Positions 9,182 through 18,597 of a stretch of DNA of 64,000 nt are shown piece by piece. The notes below the pieces were generated by a model. It was not told where the DNA came from. It made no database searches and worked only from the letters and a program-made list of their open reading frames with translations. Every line of letters begins with the position of its first letter. Positions within the stretch are counted from its first letter, which is position 1. The DNA comes from Sphingobium sp. HWE2-09 (GTDB lineage Bacteria; Pseudomonadota; Alphaproteobacteria; Sphingomonadales; Sphingomonadaceae): positions 2,604,001-2,668,000 of the forward strand of contig NZ_JAYKZX010000003.1 of assembly GCF_035989265.1 (NCBI RefSeq), written 5' to 3'. Made by a program: the position numbers and the translations under genes.

Positions 9182-9595
9182 TCAAGCGACGGAGCGCCGC
9201 ACCTCAGCGGGGAAGGAGTAGGTCGAGCCGCTCGAATAATGAGAAGCCAACGCCTGTGTAACCTTCACGCCGCGCGTCTCGTATTTGCCGCCGATGTGCT
9301 CAATGATGTAGCGGACGATCCGCCCGGTAAGACGCTTCATTGCGTCCTCGAAAGCAGGTTCGCCGATCTGGGAAGCAAGCAGCGGCTCGATGCCGACGAC
9401 AGGCGGTCGCGATGACGCCGAGCATACCGCGCCAATCAGCATTGCCACACCAATGCGAGAAGTGAGCAAATCGAAGATGCGCTGACCGGTTTCGCTTTCG
9501 AACGCAGGCGAATGAGAGCCAGCTTGGAACGGCATATCAGCAAGGTTGGGATCACGCTGGAGCGCAACGCTATCCATGGTAAAACGTGCGAACAT
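9182..9595 (-). CDS. Hypothetical protein, first gene of a three-gene cassette
   Basis: This 137-residue protein starts at an ATG just after AGGAAAGAGAT, a strong ribosome site. The central part is mildly hydrophobic (IGVAMLIGAVCSASS) but too short for a sure membrane segment. Residues around LTGRIVRYIIEHIGGKYETRGVKV look like a mixed alpha/beta fold. The family is unknown. It heads the cassette 9595-8468, divergent from the serine recombinase, and the 184-bp gap likely holds both promoters. An ATTCTC/GAGAAT inverted pair lies at about 9755-9773. Confidence 0.5.
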   Translation of the reverse strand: MFARFTMDSVALQRDPNLADMPFQAGSHSPAFESETGQRIFDLLTSRIGVAMLIGAVCSASSRPPVVGIEPLLASQIGEPAFEDAMKRLTGRIVRYIIEHIGGKYETRGVKVTQALASHYSSGSTYSFPAEVRRSVA

Positions 9596-9779
9596 ATCTC
9601 TTTCCTTTCATGAGGAACCCAGCCGCTAAATGGTGGCCGAGTGACTTCGATGAGTCGCAGTGGTTATATCACCGCATCTAATGTTTTTCAACGCTCAATC
9701 GATCTTCAACGCAATGTGCAGGAAAATTGAAGTATTTTAAGTGCTTGAGTCCATTCTCCAGATGTGAGAATCTGCGGCC

Positions 9780-10373
9780 ATGAAACGCGTGGCGCTATAT
9801 CTCCGGGTCTCAACCGACAGCCAAACCGTGGATAACCAGCGTCGCGAACTCATGGCTGTCGCCGACCGTCTTGGCTGGCATGTTGTGGTCGAACTGGCCG
9901 ATGAAGGCATCAGCGGAGCCAAGGGTCGGGATCAGCGTCCCGGCTATGATCGGCTGATGCAGATGGTCACGCGCCGCGAGATCGACCTCATCGCCTGTTG
10001 GAGCGTCGATAGGTTGGGCCGATCGCTCCAGCATCTGGTCGGCTTCCTCGGCGAGATCAACAATCGGGGCGTCGATTTGTATCTCCACACCCAAGGTCTC
10101 GATACCTCGACGCCCGCCGGGCGCGCGATGTTCTCGATGCTTTCCGTGTTCGCCGAGTTCGAACGATCGATCCTGCGCCAGCGGATCATGGCCGGTCTCG
10201 CCCGATCGACCAAGCGATCAGGCCGCCCACCTCTCGATGCCGCCAAGGCCGACAAGATCAGGCGCGAACTCGCGCGCGGGACCAGTATCAACGCGACAGC
10301 AAAGAAGCTCCGCGTAGGAGTCGGCACCGTCCACCGGATCAAGACCCAAATGGCCGAACCGATCGCCGCCTGA
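9780..10373 (+). CDS. Serine recombinase (resolvase/invertase, Hin-like)
   Basis: This 197-residue protein has the full small serine recombinase layout: catalytic Ser11 in YLRVSTDSQ, the conserved DRLGRS, an FAEFERSILRQR dimer helix, a GRPP hinge, and a C-terminal helix-turn-helix (INATAKKLRVGVGTVHRIK). The family catalyses site-specific inversion or resolution through a covalent Ser-DNA link. It ends 137 bp before one arm of a 159-bp inverted repeat, so the flanking segment may be its substrate. That pairing is inferred. Confidence 0.92.
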   Translation: MKRVALYLRVSTDSQTVDNQRRELMAVADRLGWHVVVELADEGISGAKGRDQRPGYDRLMQMVTRREIDLIACWSVDRLGRSLQHLVGFLGEINNRGVDLYLHTQGLDTSTPAGRAMFSMLSVFAEFERSILRQRIMAGLARSTKRSGRPPLDAAKADKIRRELARGTSINATAKKLRVGVGTVHRIKTQMAEPIAA

Positions 10374-10440
10374 CTATCGTTACTAACGATCGCGGCTGAC
10401 GCTGCCGGTTACCCTCACTCTATAATTACGGAGATCGAGC

Positions 10441-12090
10441 ATGACATCACGCTCCGACGATACCCCTTCGTCCGCATCAGATAGCCCCGACGATCATGGC
10501 AGCGGTGCGGTTCCTCTTCTGGGCACCATTTGTTCTCAACCTATTGAGAATGCTGAGGGATCGTCGCATGACGGTCCCTCATCGCGTATCTGCTACACAA
10601 AGCTGCTACACAATCATGGTCCCCGACCAGCCCCAATCCCGCAGAATTCCGGGAAAAATGGCGGCCGCTCCTGCTACACAAAGCTGTTACACAATTGCCC
10701 ATCCGGACTGATTATCCGGCAGGGTAGATATTATCTGCGACGCAGGGTTCCGCGCGACCTCCGGGAGGCGATGGGACGGGTGGAGATATGGCGATCGCTC
10801 AACACGGACAGCCTTCAAATCGCACGGCGACGATTGTCAGCAGCGGCCGCCCGACTGGAATTGATGTTCGAGGATGCCCGGTCGAAAGGAGGGCTGGTTG
10901 TCGACCTGACGCTCCTGAAACCGCTCGACGACTATCTTCCTGATATCGGTCCACGCACCATCACTGCCCCCAAGGGTGAAGAGGCTCCTCCTCTCGGCGT
11001 GACGCTTGGAGAGGCCTATGAGCGATATCTCTCCGATCCGACGCACCAATGGTCGGCGCGAACGCGAGAGACCTACGACACCGTCCGCAAACTCGCGGTT
11101 TCCGTGATTGGAGCGGAAACCGAAATCCGAAGCCCCTCTCGCAGTCACATGCGCCGTCTGATGGAGGTGCTGCGCTATCTGCCCCGAAACGCGACGAAGC
11201 TCTTCCCCGACCTCTCACCCGAACAGGCATCGGCCCGGCTGAAGGAGACCGGGAAGGGCGTGCCCATCAGTGTTGCGAACGCCAACGTCTATCTCAGCAG
11301 CCTGTCGAGCTTCCTCAACTGGGCGGTCGATGAGGAATTGGCCGAGCGGAACCCCGCGAGAGGCCTTCGCTTCGCCGACAGCACAGCCAAGAAGGATAAG
11401 CGCAATCCATTCTTGCCAGACCAATTGCGTCTCATCTTCCATGCCCCTCTCTATACGGGGTGCAAGGATGGGGACCGGGGCTACGCGACGCCCGGTCACG
11501 AGCGCCCGCAAAATGCGCGCTACTGGGTTCCGCTCATCGCCCTGCACAGCGGGATGCGACTGAACGAGATATGCCAGTTGGACACGAAAGATGTGCGGAT
11601 GATCGAGGGTGTGCCCTGCATGGTGATCACGACAGAGTCGCTCGTGGGCAGCACGGACAAGCAGCTAAAGACGGGTGCGAGCGAACGGCTGATTCCCATC
11701 CATCACCGCCTTCTTGATCTCGACCTGATGACATATGTCGCCCAGAAACGGCGAGCGGGGGAGGCGAAGCTCTTTGCTGACATCGATCTCGGCACCAACG
11801 GCGTCAGGGCTGTCGCTTTCAGCAAATGGTTCACCCAGTTCCTTGGGAACATCGGCGCGCGGCGCAAGAAGACATGCTTCCATTCGCTGAGGCACTGTTT
11901 CCGGGATGAACTGAGGCATGCCCGAATTGAACACGACCTTGCGATGGCCCTTGGGGGATGGACGACCGGCCCCTCCACGCATGGAAAGGTTTCGGAAAAT
12001 TACGGGCGGGGGCATCGGATCGAGGTGCTGGCGGAAGCCGTGAACAAGCTCACTTTCGCCGATGTTGATCTCTCTCATCTCGGGCGTTGA
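10441..12090 (+). CDS. Tyrosine-type site-specific integrase
   Basis: This 549-residue protein starts at ATG 10441 behind GGAG. The recognisable protein begins near residue 96 (RQGRYYLRRRVPRDLR, a DUF6538-like arm/core region). The catalytic Arg lies in HSGMRLNEICQL (about 373), Lys in KQLKTGASERLIP, HxxR in FHSLRHCFRDEL (about 483-486) and Tyr in SENYGRG (about 520), so the enzyme appears intact. The first 90 or so residues are encoded mostly by one arm of the long inverted repeat and contain CYTKLLHN twice, which is unusual and may not be needed for catalysis. Confidence 0.9.
   Translation: MTSRSDDTPSSASDSPDDHGSGAVPLLGTICSQPIENAEGSSHDGPSSRICYTKLLHNHGPRPAPIPQNSGKNGGRSCYTKLLHNCPSGLIIRQGRYYLRRRVPRDLREAMGRVEIWRSLNTDSLQIARRRLSAAAARLELMFEDARSKGGLVVDLTLLKPLDDYLPDIGPRTITAPKGEEAPPLGVTLGEAYERYLSDPTHQWSARTRETYDTVRKLAVSVIGAETEIRSPSRSHMRRLMEVLRYLPRNATKLFPDLSPEQASARLKETGKGVPISVANANVYLSSLSSFLNWAVDEELAERNPARGLRFADSTAKKDKRNPFLPDQLRLIFHAPLYTGCKDGDRGYATPGHERPQNARYWVPLIALHSGMRLNEICQLDTKDVRMIEGVPCMVITTESLVGSTDKQLKTGASERLIPIHHRLLDLDLMTYVAQKRRAGEAKLFADIDLGTNGVRAVAFSKWFTQFLGNIGARRKKTCFHSLRHCFRDELRHARIEHDLAMALGGWTTGPSTHGKVSENYGRGHRIEVLAEAVNKLTFADVDLSHLGR
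10511..10669 (+). repeat. Left arm of 159-bp inverted repeat
   Basis: This segment matches the reverse complement of 13250-13408 with one visible difference (a C/T near 10632). It starts with the 3' end of tRNA-Leu (CCTCTTCTGGGCACCA). It also contains the tandem TGCTACACAAAG/CTGCTACACAAT, copied again at 10672-10695 just beyond the arm. It lies inside the integrase coding sequence. Confidence 0.93.
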
Positions 12091-12236
12091 TTGGGAACAT
12101 AAGGCCGTGATCCCGCCGCCCGGTGACATCGCAGGTGATCAACAGTTCCTGTGTTGTTCTCTTTGCTCTACAGAGTAGCGCATCATGAGGAAGTCGATGA
12201 ATCAGCTATCCGGGTATCCCACGAGAAGGCTCAACC

Positions 12237-13246
12237 ATGTCGGGTGAAATGATTCTTTATAGCACCGAGGATGGCGCAACCGTCGTCCAACTGAAGGCGC
12301 GGGACGGATCGGTCTGGCTCAGTCAGGCGCAGATTGCTGAGCTTTTCGAAGCAACGAAGCAGAATGTCAGCCTGCACATCCGGCATATCCTCGAAGAGGG
12401 AGAGCTAGAGGAGGGGGCAGTCGTCAAGGAATACTTGACAACTGCCGCCGACGGTAAGGCCTATCGGACGTTGCATTATAGCCTTTCCATGATCCTCGCG
12501 ATCGGCTTCCGTGTGCGTTCGGCGCGAGGCTTGCAGTTCCGGCGTTGGGCGGCGACCAGTCTGTCGGAATATCTGGTGAAAGGCTTCGTCATGGACGATG
12601 CCCGCCTGAAGGAGCCGGGCACCGACTATTTCGAAGAACTGCTGGCCCGCATTCGCGATATCCGATCGTCGGAGCGGATGTTCTACCAGAAGGTCTTGGA
12701 CATCTACGGCACCAGCGTGGACTATGATCGGAACGCAGAAACGACCCAGATTTTCTTTCAGACGGTGCAAAACAAGATGCACTGGGCGGCGCATGGCCAT
12801 ACCGCTGCCGAGGTGATTTCCGCCCGCGTCAGCGCGAGCAAGGATCATGTCGGGCTCACCTGTCCAAGGGCGGCCCACCGCGCAAGACCGACGTGACCAT
12901 CGCGAAGAACTATCTTTCCGAGGATGAAATACAGGCTCTCAACCGGATCGTGACGGCTTATCTGGAATTCGCCGAACTTCAGGCGATGAACCGCAAGCCG
13001 ATGACCATGCACGACTGGATCGCGAAACTGGATAATTTCTTGGCGCTCAGCGACCGCGACATCCTGAGTCATGCAGGCAAGGTCAAGGCGGATGCCGCGA
13101 AGGCCAAAGCCCAGATTGAATATGAAAAATGGCACGCGGAGCACCTGAACAAGCCTAGCATGGTGAAGCGGCATTTCGTCGAAGCTACGACAAAGGCGAA
13201 GAAAATCGGCGCTTCTCGCCCCTCGTCGAAGCATAGAGAGAACTGA
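12237..13246 (+). pseudogene. rhuM: RhuM family protein, frameshifted
   Basis: The first frame (12237-12896) gives an N-terminal RhuM protein with FEATKQNVSLHIRHILEEGEL, YRTLHYSLSMILAIGFRVRS and FRRWAATSLSEYL. The similarity then jumps at about 12855 into another frame that runs to 13246, with VTIAKNYLSEDEIQALNRIV, FAELQAMNRKPMTMHDWIAKLDNFL and DILSHAGKV. Loss of one base in CACCTGTCC explains this: adding a G would give the usual LTWSKG join. RhuM is a virulence-associated family of unclear function in islands. Either a real inactivation or a sequencing error is possible. Confidence 0.85.
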
Positions 13247-13249
13247 ACC

Positions 13250-13408
13250 AGCGGCCGCCATTTTTCCCGGAATTCTGCGGGATTGAGGCTGGTCGGGGAC
13301 CATGATTGTGTAGCAGCTTTGTGTAGCAGATACGCGATGAGGGACCGTCATGCGACGATCCCTCAGCATTCTCAATAGGTTGAGAACAAATGGTGCCCAG
13401 AAGAGGAA
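13250..13408 (-). repeat. Right arm of 159-bp inverted repeat
   Basis: Near-perfect reverse complement of 10511-10669. It starts four bases after the rhuM stop codon. Its outer end, 13391-13407, is TGGTGCCCAGAAGAGGA, which equals the last 17 bases of tRNA-Leu(CAG) (minus strand). Confidence 0.93.
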
Positions 13409-13494
13409 AGCGCTGAGGGTGCCGGGATGAACCCTCGATCGTGGTCAGATTTTCTCCATTGAGATCAACGATGTCGGTGTTCGGCAGTGTGAGT

Positions 13495-13512
13495 CCCAGA
13501 AGAGGACTCGAA
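13495..13512 (-). other. Candidate attachment site (tRNA-Leu 3' fragment)
   Basis: Eighteen bases, CCCAGAAGAGGACTCGAA, are identical to the end of the tRNA-Leu gene at 25113-25130 and in the same orientation. A direct repeat of the tRNA 3' end, 11.6 kb away with an integrase next to each copy, is the usual mark of a tRNA-targeted island. This would be the distal att of the 13.5-25.1 kb segment. Confidence 0.7.
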
Positions 13513-13952
13513 TTTAGAGTTCACCACTGTCCGAGGCTGTCCTTTTCTATATGATTATAAAGTATAATATCTGGTTGCTGTTCCGCTATCGTTCGTTGAC
13601 GTTCGTATTCATTCGAGTCATTATGTGGGAACGAATAGGGGAACGAATATGCCTCCACTCACTGCCATTTCAGCAAAAAATGCAAAGCCGGGACGCCATG
13701 GTGACGGGAGGGGCCTTTATCTACTCGTCAAACCAACCGGAGCCAAATCTTGGCTGCTCCGTGTTCAGGTAGATGGCAGGCGGCGTGACATCGGACTTGG
13801 GAGCTTTAGAGAAGCCCCCAGAAAGGCCCTCGTTGCTGGCGCGCTAGCGGTCGAAATCCCAATCTTGCACCGTCAAGTCTTGACCCTTAGCGAAGCCCGC
13901 GAAAAAGCTGAATTGAACCGCGCCGGATTTGCCGGAGGCGTTGGGTTGTGAG

Positions 13953-14858
13953 TCACGCTGCCATATCGATGTTGTCCGCGGCAGCATAATATTGATCTTC
14001 GGCTTCGGCAGGCGGGATGTTGCCGATAGGCTCCAGCAGCCGGCGATTGTTGAACCAGTCGACCCATTCGAGCGTGGCATACTCGACCGCTTCGAAGCTG
14101 CGCCACGGTCCTCGCCGGTGGATCACCTCGGCTTTGTAAAGGCCGTTGATCGTCTCAGCCAAAGCATTGTCGTAGCTGTCGCCGACGCTGCCGACAGACG
14201 GCTCGATCCCGGCTTCGGCGAGGCGCTCGGTGTATTTGATGGACACGTATTGCGACCCGCGGTCGCTATGATGGATGAGGCCGCCCCGATGGGCCGGCCG
14301 TCGATCATAAAGCGCCTGTTCCAGCGCATCGAGGACGAAGCTTGCGTGCGCTGTCCTGCTGGCTCGCCAGCCTACAATCCGCCTGGCGTAGGTATCGATG
14401 ATGAAAGCGACGTAAACGAAGCCGGCCCAGGTCGCGACATAGGTAAAGTCGGATACCCACAGCATGTTCGGCGCTGGCGCGTAGAACCTGCGGTTAACGT
14501 GATCGAGCGGGCAAGCTGCTGCCTTGTCGCTGATGGTCGTGCGCACTGGCTTGCCCCGGATCACTCCGGCCAAGCCCATCTCGCGCATCAGCCGGGCGAC
14601 CGTACAGCGGGCGACGGGCACGCCCTCCCGCATCATCTGCCGCCACACCTTGCGCACGCCGTAGACCGCGAAGTTCTCGGCGAACACGCGCGCGATCTCC
14701 GGCTTGAGGGCCGCATCCCGCCGCGCCCGCGCCGACAAGCGTGTCGGATCCTGTCGCTGCGCGACGCGCTCGTGATAAGTGGATGGGGCGATCGGCAGGA
14801 CGCGGCAGATCGGCTCGACCCCATAGGCATCGCGGTGATCGTCAATGAACGCAATCAT
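13953..14858 (-). CDS. IS3-family transposase OrfB (DDE integrase core)
   Basis: This 301-residue protein carries an HTH_21-like N-terminus followed by an rve catalytic core. The acidic triad is visible: Asp in [10 protein letters not shown], Asp in [11 protein letters not shown] and Glu in [12 protein letters not shown]. Its ATG overlaps the OrfA stop (ATGA). IS3 elements often make the active OrfAB by programmed frameshifting; here coupling by overlap is also possible. All key residues are intact. Confidence 0.95.
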   Translation of the reverse strand: MIAFIDDHRDAYGVEPICRVLPIAPSTYHERVAQRQDPTRLSARARRDAALKPEIARVFAENFAVYGVRKVWRQMMREGVPVARCTVARLMREMGLAGVIRGKPVRTTISDKAAACPLDHVNRRFYAPAPNMLWVSDFTYVATWAGFVYVAFIIDTYARRIVGWRASRTAHASFVLDALEQALYDRRPAHRGGLIHHSDRGSQYVSIKYTERLAEAGIEPSVGSVGDSYDNALAETINGLYKAEVIHRRGPWRSFEAVEYATLEWVDWFNNRRLLEPIGNIPPAEAEDQYYAAADNIDMAA

Positions 14859-15181
14859 CGCCGAAACGGGCGGTCGAGCTCCGCCTGAGCAAAATATGCC
14901 GATGCCTTGCGGAGAATCTCATTGGCCTGCCGCAGTTCGCGAACCTCGCGCTCCAGCGCCTTCACCCTGTCGGCAATTTCGGCTGGGACACCCGCCCGCT
15001 TACCGCTGTCGACCTCAGCCTTCTTCACCCACTCATGCAGCGTCGGCGGTGAGCAGCCGATCTTCTCGGCAATCGATACCACCGCGGCCCAGCGCGATGG
15101 GTAATCCCGCTCGTGATCCAGCACCATCCGGATCGCTCGCTCGCGTACTTCCGGCGCAAATTTGTTCGTCGTCTTGCTCAT
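14855..15181 (-). CDS. IS3-family transposase OrfA
   Basis: This 108-residue helix-turn-helix protein shows [45 protein letters not shown], and a leucine-rich coiled coil ([22 protein letters not shown]). It binds the inverted repeats and forms the N-terminus of the OrfAB transposase. It ends within OrfB by a 4-bp overlap. The [12 protein letters not shown] tail is typical of the IS3 group. Confidence 0.94.
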   Translation of the reverse strand: MSKTTNKFAPEVRERAIRMVLDHERDYPSRWAAVVSIAEKIGCSPPTLHEWVKKAEVDSGKRAGVPAEIADRVKALEREVRELRQANEILRKASAYFAQAELDRPFRR

Positions 15182-16303
15182 ATCGGCTCCATCTACTCAA
15201 GAGTTGGAGCCTCCGACAAACCCGGCGCGGTTCAAATTGCTTCGGACGATGGCGAAATCCGGCCTAGATCCTGTGGCAGAGCGAGACCGCGAGCGCCGAT
15301 CGAGTCCGACGTTTAGCGAAGCCGCAAAAGCAACTCATCTAGCCCTAAAATCGGGCTGGAAGGAGAAGGGGGCCCAAGTGTTCATCAAATCGCTGGAGAA
15401 CCATGCGTATCCAGCTTTCGGCGGCAAACGAGTGGATGACATCTCTGCTGGCGACATCACGGCTGCGCTTGCACCGATATGGACCTCCAAACCGGACATG
15501 GCCCGCAAGGTTAAACAACGCATTCGCAACGTTCTCGACTTTGCGCACAGCAAAGGGTGGCGTCCGACGGAGGCTCCGGGCCGGTCAGTCGCCGTGGCCC
15601 TTCCACGTCAACCGAAGGGCGGGCATCACTCGGCGATGCCTTATGTTGAGGCTCCTGCTTTCGTCGCAAAGTTGCAAGCCGATGCTCCAACAATCGGAAG
15701 GCAAGCGCTTCTCTTTCAGATTTTCACGGCTGCTCGTCAGGGCGAGGTACGTGCTGCGCGTTGGGAGCAAATCAACTTGGCAAAGCGCGAATGGAATAGG
15801 CCGGCTGACATAATGAAAACGCACCAATCACATATTGTCACGCTGAACGAAGCTGCTGTCTGGCTGTTAAAGTCTATGAATGGGAATCATGTGCCAAATC
15901 CCAAAGACCTGATCTTTGCTGGAAAGGGCGGAACAATGTTATCGGACATGACCGCTTCAAAGGTATTGCGGACGGCTGGGGTTCCATACAACGCACACGG
16001 CTTTCGCAGCTCGTTCCGCGATTGGGCGGCGGAAAAAATGCCTAATTTCCCTGACGATGTTGCAGAAGCTGCACTCGCTCACGTTGTCGCCGACCGGGTC
16101 GTACGAGCATACAAACGAACCACTTTTCTTGAAATGAGACGAGAACTGCTCGAAGCTTGGAGCCATTTTTTGCAGCCCAGCGTTGCCATACCCTCTGCGG
16201 TGACCGCCTAATGCGCTACTGCTACTCGGGCATGGAGGCTGAGTGTCTGAAGGAACTGTCTCGATACCGTTGACGTCGCCCGCGAATTGCCAGACAAGGC
16301 ACC

Positions 16304-17668
16304 ATGACATGGCTGAAGCTATTTCGATCGAGGACGTTGGAACGCTCGCCATCAAAGGCGGTGTCGAACGTTTTTGCAGTGGGCGGCGTTCCGTCCGTAA
16401 CCTACGTCGATCGGGACCATCTCGGCCTCGAAACCCGCATGATGGATGCGTTAGAACGCCGCCATTCGTTCACAATAGTAAGCGGGCCTACAAAGTGTGG
16501 TAAGTCTGTGATTTGCGAACGGATTCTCGGCAAAGGGCGGCACATAACTGTGCAGGGTGGCCAGGTAACGACCGCCGAGGATTTTTGGCGTCAGACCGCA
16601 CACAAACTGCGCCTTCCGAGCAGCTCCACGTCAATCGTAACAAAGATTTGGTCGTTCAGGTGGTTAGTAGAAATGTCCTCCGGAATACCAAGCATATTCC
16701 AAAAGAAGGGTTCGATAGACCGCACATCTGGTAGCCAAGAGGCAAAATCCACCACCTTCACTTCGTTTCCGCTGCTCGACACGCTAGAAAAATTGAAGAG
16801 AAATGACATCACCCTAATTGTCGAGGATTTCCACTATATTGGAAAAGATGTTCAAACGTTAGTTATCAGATCGTTGAAGTCGGCAGTTTTTGAGGGGATG
16901 AGGGTAGTTGTATTAGCCGTGCCACACAGGGCGTTTGACCCCGCCGATGTTGAGGGTGAGGTGGAAGGTCGGGTCAATCACGTTGAGATACCTCGATGGT
17001 CCAGTGATGATCTGAACGAAATAGCTGCTAAGGGATTTCTTGCGTTAGGGCTAACCGTGGAAGCCTCTTTGCGCCGCCGCATGTGCGACGATGCTTTCGG
17101 AAATCCTTTGCTTATTCAGGAGATTTGTCATGAGCTCAGTCGCGTGTTGCTGGCGACAGGGGTCAGCCAGCAGGCAACCGCTACAGGCGCTGATCTAGCC
17201 CGGGCGTATGATAAGGTGGTTGCCAACAAAGGATTGTCAAGATTCGATAGGTTCGCCCAGTGCGGGGTCGCCGGTGGGATGCCTGCAATGGCAGAATTGC
17301 GAACAGGCGGAGAGGATGCGATGACGCTGGTCTTATTAGCAGCCGTTGCACGGAGCGGACTGAAGCCAATCACTGCGTACCCCGAGATACGCGACTCCTT
17401 TATTGCTTTGAGCAGAGCGGTCCCCCCTTCGCCTGAGCAGGTCGGTGCGCTGTGTTCTAGTATGGCAGCCGTTGTGTCGGGCAACCGCGCAGCCCCTCTA
17501 GAGTGGCTTGCTGGGACGCAGGAGTTAGCGCTGACCGATCCTTTCCTGATGTTCTATATGAAATGGGTGCTGCATGATCGTCGCTCGCTGATTCTTGAGC
17601 AAAGTGCGATCGAGACATCCGTTGGAGTGCAGCCGGGTAGCAGTCGCGAGCGCGAGGATGAGAATTGA
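16304..17668 (+). CDS. P-loop NTPase (AAA-like), first gene of ATPase-ParA-small protein operon
   Basis: This 454-residue protein has ATG 16304 behind AAGG. Walker A is GPTKCGKS at residues 61-68 and Walker B is LIVEDFHY at about 171-178, followed by a sensor-like VVVLAVPHRAFD near 201-212. The N-terminal VFAVGGVPSVTYVDRDHLG precedes the P-loop. The C-terminal half is helical without a recognised domain, as in signal-transducing ATPases. No membrane segment is seen. The stop overlaps the next start (TGATG). A role in defence or element maintenance is inference from context; the exact family is not recognised. Confidence 0.8.
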   Translation: MTWLKLFRSRTLERSPSKAVSNVFAVGGVPSVTYVDRDHLGLETRMMDALERRHSFTIVSGPTKCGKSVICERILGKGRHITVQGGQVTTAEDFWRQTAHKLRLPSSSTSIVTKIWSFRWLVEMSSGIPSIFQKKGSIDRTSGSQEAKSTTFTSFPLLDTLEKLKRNDITLIVEDFHYIGKDVQTLVIRSLKSAVFEGMRVVVLAVPHRAFDPADVEGEVEGRVNHVEIPRWSSDDLNEIAAKGFLALGLTVEASLRRRMCDDAFGNPLLIQEICHELSRVLLATGVSQQATATGADLARAYDKVVANKGLSRFDRFAQCGVAGGMPAMAELRTGGEDAMTLVLLAAVARSGLKPITAYPEIRDSFIALSRAVPPSPEQVGALCSSMAAVVSGNRAAPLEWLAGTQELALTDPFLMFYMKWVLHDRRSLILEQSAIETSVGVQPGSSREREDEN

Positions 17669-18597
17669 TGAAGGTCGTATCAGTTATCAATTACAAAGGG
17701 GGCGTTGGCAAAACATCGCTGACGGCGAACCTTGGGGCGGAGCTCGCGTGGCGCGGAAAGCGGGTGCTTCTTCTCGATCTAGATGCGCAAGCAAGTTTGA
17801 CGTTCTCATTCATCTCGGCTGAGGAATGGAGCAGGCGTTTCGCACCCGACAGGACTATCAAGGCATGGTACGACAGTTTTGATGCAGGACAAAGACTTCC
17901 GCTACAATCTATTATTGAAAAGCCAGAAAGAGTTGGCGGCCGCCTGTCTGGGCGTGGCACGTTAGATATTATTTACTCTCACCTTGGCCTCATCAACGTC
18001 GATCTTGAGCTGGCCACGCAAATCGGTGGAGCAAATCTTTCTCAAGCTCGCCGGAACTTTTTGTCCGTACATAAGAGGCTTCTTGTCGGACTAAACGATC
18101 CGGTTCTTGAGAATAATTATGATATCTGTTTAATAGACTGCCCACCAAACTTTAACATTGTGACCAAAACAGCTATAGTGGCTAGCAAGTATATCTTAGT
18201 TCCTACTAAACCAGATCAGCTTTCCACTCTCGGTATCGATTATTTACGTCGCAGTATTCGACAATTGGTCGATGACTATAATGAGTTTGTTAAACTAGAG
18301 CAGGGCGATCTAGAACCACAAATAAATCCGAAGATTGCCGGTGTAGTTTTTACAATGATCCAAGAATATGGAGGGTCGCCAATCTCAGCGCAACGAACAT
18401 ATATGCACAAGATAGCGCAAGATAGCGGCCTTCGCGTATTTAATTCTTATATAACTCGCAATGACACGATGTTTGCAGGGGCACCTGAGTATGGCGTGCC
18501 AGTTGTTTTAAATGGGGCTTCAAACTACTCCCATCAGAAAGTTGTTGACGGGATTGAGCAGGTTACAACTGAATTTATGGAAGTAATTAAATTATGA
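17668..18597 (+). CDS. ParA family ATPase
   Basis: This 309-residue protein has the deviant Walker A KGGVGKTS at residues 10-17 with the signature lysine, an A' motif LLLDLDAQASL, and Walker B ICLIDCPPNF. ParA-type ATPases dimerise on ATP, bind DNA and position plasmids or complexes. Here no ParB or centromere repeats are seen beside it. Instead it sits between a P-loop ATPase and a small protein with overlapping starts, so it may act in that complex. Codons are more AT-rich than in the backbone, fitting transfer. Confidence 0.92.
   Translation: MKVVSVINYKGGVGKTSLTANLGAELAWRGKRVLLLDLDAQASLTFSFISAEEWSRRFAPDRTIKAWYDSFDAGQRLPLQSIIEKPERVGGRLSGRGTLDIIYSHLGLINVDLELATQIGGANLSQARRNFLSVHKRLLVGLNDPVLENNYDICLIDCPPNFNIVTKTAIVASKYILVPTKPDQLSTLGIDYLRRSIRQLVDDYNEFVKLEQGDLEPQINPKIAGVVFTMIQEYGGSPISAQRTYMHKIAQDSGLRVFNSYITRNDTMFAGAPEYGVPVVLNGASNYSHQKVVDGIEQVTTEFMEVIKL

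Larger units (their letters stand above)
13914..15234 (-). mobile_element. IS3-family insertion sequence
   Basis: The element is 1321 bp. The ends are 26-bp inverted repeats starting TGAACCGCGCCGG with two mismatches, at 13914-13939 and 15209-15234. The target AAT is duplicated at 13911-13913 and 15235-15237. Two overlapping transposase frames are carried on the minus strand. The clean ends and intact frames suggest a recent insertion. Confidence 0.94.
13649..16211 (+). pseudogene. P4-type tyrosine integrase split by an insertion sequence
   Basis: The 5' part (13649-13913) starts at ATG after AGGGGA and encodes a DUF4102-like N-terminus (ISAKNAKPGRHGDGRGLYLLVKPTGAKSW, read in parts). The 3' part (15238-16211) holds the catalytic domain: Arg in TAARQGEVRAARW, HxxR-like HGFRSSFRDWAAE, and Tyr in VRAYKRTTF. 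Removing the insertion and one AAT copy restores one frame (AREKAELLRTMAKSGLD), giving a 412-residue integrase of normal length. The gene is therefore intact apart from the insertion. Confidence 0.92.

Noticed and set aside
12893..13246. Separate 117-residue gene after rhuM
   Set aside because: Its sequence is the C-terminal half of RhuM in a shifted frame, so it is part of the same broken gene.
13391..13512. tRNA pseudogene
   Set aside because: Only the last 17-18 bases of tRNA-Leu are present, twice, with no other arm. Attachment sites explain this better.
17668..18597. Plasmid partition locus
   Set aside because: ParA is clear, but no ParB gene and no centromere-like repeats are beside it, and it is coupled to other genes.
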